Below, in pieces: positions 56,106-64,000 of a stretch of 64,000 bases of DNA. Positions within the stretch are counted from its first letter, which is position 1. The number at the start of each line of letters is the position of its first letter. A model generated the notes under the pieces. It had not been told where the DNA came from, did no database searches, and worked only from the letters and a program-made list of their open reading frames with translations. Source of the stretch: Microcaldota archaeon (lineage in GTDB: Archaea > Micrarchaeota > Micrarchaeia > Micrarchaeales > CABMGC01); assembly GCA_021818925.1 (NCBI GenBank), contig JAKASU010000001.1:132036-196035 (forward strand). Reading direction: 5' to 3'. Made by a program: the position numbers and the translations under genes.

Positions 56106-56121
56106 GCCGCGGACGGATCCG

Positions 56122-56865
56122 ATGTCGTTGCTAGACATCTTCAAGAAGAAAGAGGCCGAGGGCACCGAGGACGAAAGCGCCTTCAGCGTTGAGGACCGGG
56201 GCTATGAGCGCGTGCTGAAGTACGGAAGCATAACCTATTCCAAGCTCAAGGGAGAGAGCGTATACACGGGCGAGTACTGGGACTACTTCCTGCCCGCGGC
56301 GTGCATCAGCAGAAACAGGAGCGCGCTGCTGATCGGGCTAGGCGGAGGAACGGTCGCCTTCCAGCTGTCGGCTCTGTTTGTAGACGCACTTAGTCTCGAT
56401 GTCGTGGAGCTGAGCAAGCGCGTCATAGAGATGGCGCGAAAGTTCGCGCCGAAGATGAAGGCGAACATAGTTGCGGGAGAAGGCGCCGCTTATGTGGCTA
56501 CCACCAACAAGCGATACGGCGCAATGCTGCTCGATGCGTATGTGTCATCAAAGATACCGGAGCAGTTCCTGCAGAGGAAGTTCATAGAGGATGCGCACAG
56601 GGTGCTGTCAGAGGATGGCGTGCTCGCCGTCAACTATGCGATGAGCATGATGGGCGCGCTGCGGTACAGGGACTACGTCTCAAAACTTAAAGAGCGCTTC
56701 ATTGTCTTCAAGGTAAGTGCCGCGATGTTCGAGGGCAACGTGATAATACTCTGTTCCAAGAGACTTGGCAAGGACGAGCTGCTGGACAGGATAGAGGCGA
56801 ACATGCCGAAGAGCAGGGAGAGCGAGCCGGTACTGCGCAACTACTACAACATGATGCCACTGTAG
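56122..56865 (+). CDS. Spermidine synthase-like/SAM-dependent methyltransferase
   Basis: 'ALLIGLGGGTVAFQLSALFVDALSLDVVELSKRVIEMARKF...MLLDAYVS...FIEDAHRVLSEDGVLAVN'. Confidence 0.75.
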   Translation: MSLLDIFKKKEAEGTEDESAFSVEDRGYERVLKYGSITYSKLKGESVYTGEYWDYFLPAACISRNRSALLIGLGGGTVAFQLSALFVDALSLDVVELSKRVIEMARKFAPKMKANIVAGEGAAYVATTNKRYGAMLLDAYVSSKIPEQFLQRKFIEDAHRVLSEDGVLAVNYAMSMMGALRYRDYVSKLKERFIVFKVSAAMFEGNVIILCSKRLGKDELLDRIEANMPKSRESEPVLRNYYNMMPL

Positions 56866-57774
56866 TCACTTTTTGTTTCCGGCACTGGAAAGCCATGTCA
56901 GAGCACGGGTCACGAACGGGTGGCTGTTAATCGCCGGCTTGGCGACACTGGCCAGAGACCTGCGGCTATAGTCTGACAAAAAATCGTTTATTGATGAGAC
57001 CTCGTTCTTGCTGAGCCTCCAGCCCGCAGACCCGACAAGATCAGCAACATGCTTCTTGCTGCTCGCCTTCGGTATGGGGATGACGTTGCCCTTGCAGATC
57101 AGCCAGTTTATCGCAACCTGCGCCACGTCCTTCCCGTGCCTCTCTCCGATGCCTGCAAGGAACTTCGTGAGTTCGGCGTACTTGGGTTCGAATATGTGCG
57201 CGCGTGAGAGCGGGCTGTAGGCTATGACGCTTATGCCTTCTTTCTTGCAGAACGGAAGCAGCTCGTCGCCTATGTCCCTTACAAGCATGCTGTACTCTAT
57301 CTGGTCCGAGACTATCTCGTACTTCTTGAGCGCAGCCTGCGCCTCCTCCAGCTCTCTGATTGAGAAGTTGCTGACCCCGATGTGCCTTATCCTGCCGTCA
57401 TCCACGAGCCGCTCCATCGCGCCCATGGTCTCATGTATGGGCACGTTCTTGTTCGGCCAGTGCAGCTGGTAGAGGTCGATTGTCTTGATCCCGAGCCTCT
57501 GAAGGCTGCCCTCGCACGCGCGGATCACCTCGTCGTGCCTGAAGTGCGTGGGAGAGACCTTGGTGGCGATGAATGTGTCTTTACTCTTCCTTATCGCCTT
57601 CGCGACGAGCGGCTCGGTGCCGTACATCTCAGCAGTGTCGATGAAGTTTATCCCGGAATCAAGCCCGTACTCGAGCGCCTCGATCTCCTTCTTCTCGTCG
57701 ACGCCGAGCTTCCAGGTCCCGAGCCCTATCTCGCTCAGCCTCTCGCCTGTCTTTCCGAGACTGATGTAATCCAT
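56866..57774 (-). CDS. Aldo/keto reductase
   Basis: 'GLGTWKLG...GINFIDTAEMYG', 'IGVSNFSI', 'VIAYSPL', 'VIPIPKASS'. Confidence 0.95.
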   Translation of the reverse strand: MDYISLGKTGERLSEIGLGTWKLGVDEKKEIEALEYGLDSGINFIDTAEMYGTEPLVAKAIRKSKDTFIATKVSPTHFRHDEVIRACEGSLQRLGIKTIDLYQLHWPNKNVPIHETMGAMERLVDDGRIRHIGVSNFSIRELEEAQAALKKYEIVSDQIEYSMLVRDIGDELLPFCKKEGISVIAYSPLSRAHIFEPKYAELTKFLAGIGERHGKDVAQVAINWLICKGNVIPIPKASSKKHVADLVGSAGWRLSKNEVSSINDFLSDYSRRSLASVAKPAINSHPFVTRALTWLSSAGNKK

Positions 57775-57853
57775 GAAGTCACTTGCACGCCCAACTATTA
57801 AAATGTGCTTTGCGCTGCATGCAAGCATTAAAAATCTTGTATAAGAATAGCAC

Positions 57854-58528
57854 TTGCCGAATCACATGGACTACTCAGACACAACAGTACTCATACCCGT
57901 GAAGGACGAGCCCGCAGCGGGTCAGGTGGCCAGGGAGGTGTTGTCGAAACTGGCAGGGGCTAAGGTTATGGTCGTGTACAAGGGAGAGAGGGGCGCGATG
58001 AACCTCAACTTCACCGACCCGAACATGAGCACAGTGGAGCAGACAGACTCAGGCAAGGGCACCGCGGTTCGCAGGGCCATCGGGCAGATAGGCACTCCTA
58101 TCTTCTGCCTGATTGACGGCGATGCCACGTACAGCGTTGACGATCTCCCAAAGGTCATAGGCATGGTCAGGGACGGAGCTGACATGGCGCTAGGCAACAG
58201 GTTCGCGCATCTGGACAGGAAGGCGATGCCGTTCTTCATAGAGCTCGGCAACAGGATAATAACGATGGTGGCAAACCTCCTCTATGGCATGCACCTCCAC
58301 GACTCGCAGACCGGACTCCGCGCTATAAGGAAGGGCTCGATAGAGAGGCTTGAACTACGCGAGAGCGGGTTCGGGATCGAGTCTGAGCTGAACATAAGGG
58401 CGAGGAAGGCTGGGTTGAGAATCGAGGAGACGCCGATAAGCTACGCTGTGCGCGTAGGGGCGTCGAAGCAGATGAAGCTCGTCGATGGCATCAAGCTGCT
58501 GCTGCTCGATTTCAAGTTCCTATTCTAG
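57854..58528 (+). CDS. Family 2 glycosyltransferase (dolichol-phosphate mannosyl/glucosyltransferase-like)
   Basis: 'VLIPVKDEPAAGQVAREVL', 'GKGTAVRRAI', 'CLIDGDATY', 'DSQTGLRAIRKGSIERL'. Confidence 0.88.
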   Translation: MPNHMDYSDTTVLIPVKDEPAAGQVAREVLSKLAGAKVMVVYKGERGAMNLNFTDPNMSTVEQTDSGKGTAVRRAIGQIGTPIFCLIDGDATYSVDDLPKVIGMVRDGADMALGNRFAHLDRKAMPFFIELGNRIITMVANLLYGMHLHDSQTGLRAIRKGSIERLELRESGFGIESELNIRARKAGLRIEETPISYAVRVGASKQMKLVDGIKLLLLDFKFLF

Positions 58529-58932
58529 CCGCTTATCTCATAGAGCGAGATGGCGAGCAGCGCTGCGGTGCAGATGTGCACGATGGTGCAGTAGACGCAG
58601 ATGCTGCCAAGCACGTACTCTGCGTGCACAAAGTAGATGACAAAACCTATTCCTATTGCGTTGAGCACGGCGAGCGGCTCCGCCCTCTTCAGGTAGATGA
58701 GCGCCAGCACAGCAGCAAAGAAGAGCACGCCCAGGTAGCCGTTTGGTATGCCGAAGGTCTTAGCATAGACGCTGTTCAGCACTGCGCCGCAGTTGATTAC
58801 TCCGGCCGTAGGGCATGCGACCTGGACGTCGAACGCAGCCGAATAGGAGAGGTATACTGAGGAGAGCAGGCCTATTATCGCGAGCGCGATGCGCGCGTAC
58901 CAGAGCCTTTTGCCCAGATCCCTTGCGTGCAT
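58525..58932 (-). CDS. Vitamin K epoxide reductase (VKOR) family protein
   Basis: 'CPTAGVINCGAVLNSVYAKTFGIPNGYLGVLFF...SICVYCTIVHICT' paired Cys motifs of VKOR. Confidence 0.88.
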   Translation of the reverse strand: MHARDLGKRLWYARIALAIIGLLSSVYLSYSAAFDVQVACPTAGVINCGAVLNSVYAKTFGIPNGYLGVLFFAAVLALIYLKRAEPLAVLNAIGIGFVIYFVHAEYVLGSICVYCTIVHICTAALLAISLYEISG

Positions 58933-58933
58933 G

Positions 58934-59821
58934 CTAGCCCAGCTGCGCCTCTATGCCTTTGATGTACTGCTGGCCGCACACGCTCGCCGGCGTGTTGTTG
59001 TCGATAATGCATATCTGCGCCGTAACGAGGTTGGCGCTGCCTACAAGCGCCTGAGCCTGCGGGCTGCCCGGGTTGTGGAGATCGCTCGCTATACTGCTCC
59101 AGTTCATCCCGTCTATCACAGTAGGGTCGCCGAAGTTTCCTCCCACCTCTGTGGAATAGTTTGCGTAGTCGATGAAAGGTATGCTGCCTCCTGGGTTGTA
59201 CTTCGCGAAAATGGACTGCTCTGACGCGTTAAGCGTCTCGAGATTGGGATAGCCGCCTATGCTCGAGTTGTACTTGTTCGTTGTCAGTTCCCTTGCTACG
59301 AAGACTATATATGGGCTGCTATACGTGGCGTTGGCAAACGTGAATGTAGGTGTGTTTGCATAGACGTCTGTGGCGCTGCTGGTCATGTACTCTAGACCGT
59401 TGAACGTGCCGAACCTCATCAGGGCTATGATGAGCGGCCACCTCTGCACCGCGCAGTAGGGGCAGTACTCAGCGCCAATGTATAGTATCTCGGGCTTGCC
59501 GCCTATTGCGAGCTTCGTTGCGTTGGCCTTTGTCGGGAAGTTGGTCGCAAACCCTGTGTATATCGCGGCACTCACGTTGTTTGGCACTGCGAGCTGCGCG
59601 AGCACGGATTGCGGGACCGGCTGCCCGTCGAACTGTGCTAGCTGCGCGCCCGTGCTGCCGCCGCCTCCGCCCCCTGTCAGGGTCAGGGCAGCCACCACTA
59701 TTATTATCACCGCTATTATGCCGCCGTAGAGCGCCTTCTTGTTGGAAAGGATCGAAGGCTTGCCAGTTGGCTGCTGCTGCGGCTGCTGTTGTTCTGCTCC
59801 CTCCATGTTGTTAAAGCTCAA
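58934..59821 (-). CDS. Membrane-anchored DUF929/thioredoxin-like protein with CPYC
   Basis: 'ILYIGAEYCPYCAVQRWPLIIALMRFG'; N-terminal TM anchor. Confidence 0.8.
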   Translation of the reverse strand: MSFNNMEGAEQQQPQQQPTGKPSILSNKKALYGGIIAVIIIVVAALTLTGGGGGGSTGAQLAQFDGQPVPQSVLAQLAVPNNVSAAIYTGFATNFPTKANATKLAIGGKPEILYIGAEYCPYCAVQRWPLIIALMRFGTFNGLEYMTSSATDVYANTPTFTFANATYSSPYIVFVARELTTNKYNSSIGGYPNLETLNASEQSIFAKYNPGGSIPFIDYANYSTEVGGNFGDPTVIDGMNWSSIASDLHNPGSPQAQALVGSANLVTAQICIIDNNTPASVCGQQYIKGIEAQLG

Positions 59822-59885
59822 AAAAAGTATTTAAGACTAGTGTAGCGTGTAGCAGGCCCTTCCGCGCGGGCCTGCCGCCGTCGGT

Positions 59886-60149
59886 TCAGTCGCCTTGCAG
59901 CATTTCCAGCATGCTTACAGTCATTATCGCGGTTATTGCCTTGCTCGCTGCGCCAGCCGCCCTCCCATTCTGCTGCGTTGCGATGCATTCCTCTAGGGCA
60001 CGTATGATGCTCGCCCTCCTGTCAGGAGCGTCCATCGCCTCGCTTTTCAGCTGGGCTATCTGTCTCGTGCTTGTGCTGGTGGTTCTCCCAGGTCTCTGCA
60101 GGTCAGCGTCGGCTATTTGCTGTACGCTCAGGCTTGCTTTTTCTCCCAT
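59886..60149 (-). CDS. Hypothetical small protein
   Basis: Internal ATG gives 87-aa ORF; no family recognised. Confidence 0.4.
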   Translation of the reverse strand: MGEKASLSVQQIADADLQRPGRTTSTSTRQIAQLKSEAMDAPDRRASIIRALEECIATQQNGRAAGAASKAITAIMTVSMLEMLQGD

Positions 60150-60254
60150 TTTTTCCCCACCCTCCTGTGAATGTGTTATGCCTTTCTTCCTATTTAAACG
60201 TATGCCTGACAAACGTCTATCACAGTAGTGAAACGGCGATTGTCGTCTATGATT

Positions 60255-61907
60255 TTATGTTCGCACTCTTAACTTCTCCGGCTCCGTGACCCCGTAGTTT
60301 CTCTTCCCGTCACGATAGACTGCTGTGAGGAACACCTTCTTTCCCGGATTTCCTATCTCAGGAACGGGCTCTCTCAGCTCTCCCCTGTGCAGCTTCTCGA
60401 ACGTGCCAACGCTTATCGGGGTGCCATTCAAGACGAACGACATGTCGGTGCTGTTCGCGTACTCGACCACGCCGTCCTGTATAGTGCCAAGCATTCCCTT
60501 GCCTCCCGCCCCACTGCCGAAACCGAGTATGAGCATCTTCTCTCCTATTATCTGCGCTCCGCTCTTCGAGTAGTCGCTGGTCAGCGTCGACTGTATGCTG
60601 AAGAACACGGCGCCGGTGTACGTATTGCCTATGAACCCGGATGTGACCTGGCTGTTCGCTGCCTTCCTTGCGAACTCAGCCTTGTAGTGGCTCGTTTCCT
60701 GCATCGCCCTTACGAAAGCGGTCCTCCTCTCTCCAAAGCTCACCACCTCCTCCCCAAATCCTGCGAGCGCGGCGTTTATCTCCTTGTTCGAGTACCTGTC
60801 GAAATCCCTCACTATCTCGGTAAGTTCGCGGTGTGTCCATCCCATGCCGAGCCGTGACTCGAGCACCTCCAGATCATGCTTCAGCGACTGCCTGTCATGG
60901 TTCGCCCCGCGGACGATCTCCGAGTCCTCCCTCGTCAGTTTTGTTTTGGCGCGCCTGTATGTGAGTATGATCTCCTCAGATTCGTGGAGGTTGCCGGATC
61001 CAGGCATCAGCGGCTCCCCGGTAAACGGCAGGTTCATGCCTGCCAGTTCCTTCAGCGTTTCCTGCCACTCCTCCGGATGATAATTCTTCAGATTGTGTCT
61101 TACCACATCGGCAAAAGGATCCTGGATCTTGCTTTTGTACGGCAGGTGCACGGCGATGTGTCTCACCTCGTCCAGCAGGCTCCTGCCGAGCTCCTCTTCG
61201 ATCTGCCTGTAGACCTTGTAGTAGATGTAGTCGTAAACGAGGTTGGAGTGCTTCCCGTCGTATAGCGGCATGTCGCTCCCTATAATCTTGCTGCCGTCAG
61301 CGTTCGGGAACTTTGGTTTGTAGAAGTCGTACTCGTTTATCGTGTACTCCTTCATCATCATAGGATCGATGGCTATCAGCCTCGGGTTCGGTTCAACTAG
61401 AGTCGCGGTGGCTCCTGACCCCGAGGTCGCCTCTCCCGGAGAGTTTAGCGGATATTTCGCATGATCTGTGGTTACAACGATGGTGCGCTCGCCTGTCGCG
61501 ACAGCGGCGCACAGCGCGTCGCCTAGCGCATCGAGCCCGGCCACGCAGGCGAACTTGTGCTCAACCGGCAGCGCGTAATTGAACGTCTTGCCGTAGTACA
61601 TCTCCAGCGCGTCGTAGACGAATGTTATCGTGGGCTTCGAATCGTCTATCGCGCTCTCCGTGGCGAACTTCAGCTTCACCTTGTGCGGGTCTATGCCGTT
61701 CCTGTCAACAATCTTTATGATGGCGTTGGCTGCCATCGTTGCCGCATCCTCGTCCGTGTTGGGCACAGCGAACGTCTCCACTCCAAGGTTTCTGGTGAAG
61801 CTGTCTCTCTTCCTTCCCCTTGCCATGGCGAGCTCTTCTGCATTGACCCTAAGTATTGGAGCGTATGTCTGCAGGTCGCTTATACCTACCACTAGTGTGT
61901 TGGACAT
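60255..61907 (-). CDS. Hydroxymethylglutaryl-CoA synthase-like protein, long form
   Basis: 'ATESAIDDSKPT', catalytic 'HKFACVAGLDAL', 'VHLPYKSKIQDPFADVV'; 550 aa. Confidence 0.85.
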   Translation of the reverse strand: MSNTLVVGISDLQTYAPILRVNAEELAMARGRKRDSFTRNLGVETFAVPNTDEDAATMAANAIIKIVDRNGIDPHKVKLKFATESAIDDSKPTITFVYDALEMYYGKTFNYALPVEHKFACVAGLDALGDALCAAVATGERTIVVTTDHAKYPLNSPGEATSGSGATATLVEPNPRLIAIDPMMMKEYTINEYDFYKPKFPNADGSKIIGSDMPLYDGKHSNLVYDYIYYKVYRQIEEELGRSLLDEVRHIAVHLPYKSKIQDPFADVVRHNLKNYHPEEWQETLKELAGMNLPFTGEPLMPGSGNLHESEEIILTYRRAKTKLTREDSEIVRGANHDRQSLKHDLEVLESRLGMGWTHRELTEIVRDFDRYSNKEINAALAGFGEEVVSFGERRTAFVRAMQETSHYKAEFARKAANSQVTSGFIGNTYTGAVFFSIQSTLTSDYSKSGAQIIGEKMLILGFGSGAGGKGMLGTIQDGVVEYANSTDMSFVLNGTPISVGTFEKLHRGELREPVPEIGNPGKKVFLTAVYRDGKRNYGVTEPEKLRVRT

Positions 61908-61976
61908 TGGATCACTTGGTCAATGAGTGTCACCAAATCCTTTTAAACGACGTCAAGCGGTTAGACGATGGGCGAA

Positions 61977-63527
61977 TTAAGAAAGCCTTGTCTGGGCATC
62001 GTGCAACGCGCGCCTAGCCAGATCCCTGTTTATCTCGTTTATCAGGAACAGCATCTTCTTCTCCCTCGCCGCAGATACACGAAGATAGATCTCGTCCTTG
62101 GTGCCCTGCGCCACCAGTATGTAGACGTCTCCGGCCCTGAATCTCGCTGTGCGGCCCTTCCTCTGTATGTTCCTTATCTCGTTGGGTATAGGCTCGTAGA
62201 AGATGACGAGGTCGACGCTTGGTATGTCGAGCCCCTCCTCGCCTATCGAGCTGGCGACGAGAACGCTGAACTTTCCGGCCCTGAAGTCCTCTATCACCTT
62301 CTTCTGCTTCTCCTGCGTCACGCCCTCCTTCTTGCCCACGAAGGCCATTGCGTCTATGCCGTTATGAACGAACACGTCAACAAGCATCTTTATCGTTGAG
62401 CGGTACTGCGCAAAGACGATCGCACTCTTGCCTTTGTACTCGCGCAGTATCGACATGGCGTACTTCACCTTCTCGTGCTCCTCGCCTCGCTTCATCGCGT
62501 CCTTGGCCATCACGACCGCCTCTTTCACGTTATTGTTGGCGAGCAGGTTCTCAACGGCACGACTCTTCTCCTCGCGCTCCGACAGGGAATCGAAGTAGGC
62601 GCTGAACGGATAGATGCCCTCTGTTGTGAGGAGGTCATAGGCATGGGAGGCGTTCAGCAACTTTATGTAACTGAAGAACGCGCCGAACCTGAAGCCTGGC
62701 GCGTTTATCTTCTTTATCTCGTTGCCCAGCGCTATGAGCACGCCCTTCGGCACGCGCTCGAAGTTCTTCGCGTTCATGAGGCCCATCTTGTTCAGGCTGG
62801 CGAGGCTCTCTTCAGCCACCGGCTTGATCAGATTGCCTATGCTCTTGATCGTCGTGCTCTGCGGCACGCTCACAACGTGCATGTACTTGGGCATAACGTA
62901 GGAAACGACGTCAGCATCGGTTGAGATCCTGGCCTCTATATGATGTACGTTAAGAGTCTCAACGAGTTGCGTTATCTTCTCCTTCTTGCTTCCCGGCGAA
63001 GCCGTCAGGCCGAGCACCAGGGAGTTGCGCACGGCGAGCTCGTTCGCTATGTATGTGTATGCGTACTTGCCAACGGCCCTGTGGCACTCGTCGAAAACCG
63101 CGACCCCGAAGTCCTCAAGGGAGAAGTTTCCGGATTTGAGATCGTTGGCAATTGTCTGCGGTGTGGCGATTATCAGCTTCGCGCTCTGTTCCAGCTCTTT
63201 TCTCTGCTTCTTGCCTACGGATCCGAGCAGTAGGGCGATGCTCTCCTCTGGCAGCCTCACCATCTGCACTACGGTAGCATAATGCTGCTCCGAGAGCGGG
63301 CGCGTGGGCGCGAGCAGGAGCGCGCGCCTGCCCTGCGCTATCTCGCTCGAGATTACAGCAAGGCCGATAAGCGTCTTGCCAAGCCCGGTAGGCAGCACGA
63401 CCAGCGTGCTCCCGTGCTCGAGTATCGAGTTGATTATGTTGAACTGGTACTCGCGGAACTCCACGCCGTCGAGGTTGAGCAGCTCAGCTGTTGAGCCGAG
63501 CTTGAGCCATCTTTCATCGACAGTCAT
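61977..63527 (-). CDS. Hef-like SF2 helicase (no C-terminal nuclease domain)
   Basis: 'LVVLPTGLGKTLIGLAV', 'VFDECHRAVG', 'LGLTASPG', 'FRAGKFSVLVASSIGEEGLDIPSVDLVIFYEPIPNEIRNIQRKGRTAR'. Confidence 0.92.
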   Translation of the reverse strand: MTVDERWLKLGSTAELLNLDGVEFREYQFNIINSILEHGSTLVVLPTGLGKTLIGLAVISSEIAQGRRALLLAPTRPLSEQHYATVVQMVRLPEESIALLLGSVGKKQRKELEQSAKLIIATPQTIANDLKSGNFSLEDFGVAVFDECHRAVGKYAYTYIANELAVRNSLVLGLTASPGSKKEKITQLVETLNVHHIEARISTDADVVSYVMPKYMHVVSVPQSTTIKSIGNLIKPVAEESLASLNKMGLMNAKNFERVPKGVLIALGNEIKKINAPGFRFGAFFSYIKLLNASHAYDLLTTEGIYPFSAYFDSLSEREEKSRAVENLLANNNVKEAVVMAKDAMKRGEEHEKVKYAMSILREYKGKSAIVFAQYRSTIKMLVDVFVHNGIDAMAFVGKKEGVTQEKQKKVIEDFRAGKFSVLVASSIGEEGLDIPSVDLVIFYEPIPNEIRNIQRKGRTARFRAGDVYILVAQGTKDEIYLRVSAAREKKMLFLINEINRDLARRALHDAQTRLS

Positions 63528-63551
63528 TGCAACGATAAAGTATGGAATTGG

Positions 63552-63564
63552 CTTTATATAAATT
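63552..63564 (+). promoter_or_regulatory. Candidate TATA box of tRNA-Phe
   Basis: CTTTATATAAATT ~25-30 nt before the mature tRNA 5' end. Confidence 0.5.
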
Positions 63565-63583
63565 GCATACCGAGTGTACGCAA

Positions 63584-63657
63584 GCCGCAGTAACTCAATC
63601 CGGGAGAGTGTCCCGCTGAAGACGGGAATGTTGCTGGTTCAAATCCGGCCTGCGGCA
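63584..63657 (+). tRNA. tRNA-Phe(GAA)
   Basis: Acceptor GCCGCAG/CTGCGGC+A, anticodon stem TCCCG/CGGGA with loop CTGAAGA (GAA), T arm GCTGG-TTCAAAT-CCGGC; D arm weaker. Confidence 0.92.
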
Positions 63658-63722
63658 TCAGCCTGCTTGAAACAGCCCCATTATATGATTTGTACCGAGT
63701 AGGCTTCATTTGTGAGTTTATG

Positions 63723-63746
63723 AAAGTTATATATTTATATAACTTT
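63723..63746. promoter_or_regulatory. Perfectly palindromic TATA-containing promoter/operator
   Basis: AAAGTTATATA-TT-TATATAACTTT just upstream of ATG 63763. Confidence 0.6.
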
Positions 63747-63762
63747 GGTTGATTAATAAATT

Positions 63763-64000
63763 ATGGACATACCACTCGAAGTCGCGCTCTCTGGCAAAAG
63801 GCTCGACATAGCGCGCATGCAAGACCTGCTGATAGACCTGATATACGATTACGTGCAGCCCAACGCGATTCTGTACGGTGGCACGGCAATCTGGCGTTGC
63901 TTAGGTGGCGGCAGGTTTTCTGAAGATATCGACATATATGTAAACGCTCGTTTTCAGAGTAAACATGAGGCTGTACTGAAGCAAAATGGGCTAGAGATAA
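63763..64000 (+). CDS. AbiEii-like nucleotidyltransferase, N-terminal part (runs off window)
   Basis: Manual translation MDIPLEVALSGKRLDIARMQDLLIDLIYDYVQPNAILYGGTAIWRCLGGGRFSEDIDIYV: GGTA...R..SEDID motif. Confidence 0.75.
   Translation, partial: MDIPLEVALSGKRLDIARMQDLLIDLIYDYVQPNAILYGGTAIWRCLGGGRFSEDIDIYVNARFQSKHEAVLKQNGLEI

Noticed and set aside
1-64000. CRISPR arrays, IS elements or integrated virus
   Set aside because: No regularly spaced direct repeats, transposase, integrase or capsid-like ORFs were seen on reading either strand.

Overview
The window is a gene-dense archaeal chromosome segment. Gene content points to a DPANN lineage, probably Micrarchaeota-like; this is inferred from the 16S signature bases, pilin-like 'QTATEFLVTYGWA' N-termini and small-genome organisation, with no phylogeny run. 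It carries mostly information-processing genes: infB/aIF5B, gatD/gatE, ileS, tyrS, top6A, topA, lonB, rfcS, ftsY, prefoldin, eif6, L31e, L39e, S19e, S3Ae, S15, rpoL and TFB. It also has a stand-alone 16S rRNA gene and a tRNA-Phe(GAA). The accessory part is a ~10 kb surface-protein/MinD-like locus (45.9-55.8 kb), a VapBC-type pair, and a VKOR + CPYC-thioredoxin pair. Main points for follow-up: (i) a free-standing LAGLIDADG-fold protein with apparently degraded catalytic acids, directly downstream of the 16S gene; (ii) a 16S rRNA with substitutions at otherwise near-invariant positions (helix 1, central pseudoknot, 530 loop, decoding-site helix 44, anti-SD), three of which are compensated by covarying partners; (iii) a textbook bulge-helix-bulge in the 16S processing stem; (iv) two inteins, in LonB and in the RFC small subunit, the latter starting with Ser; (v) an IleRS whose HIGH and KMSKS signatures look degenerate; (vi) three adjacent surface genes sharing a ~120-aa module next to a ParA/MinD ATPase with a strongly basic tail. 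No CRISPR array, IS element or complete rRNA operon was seen.
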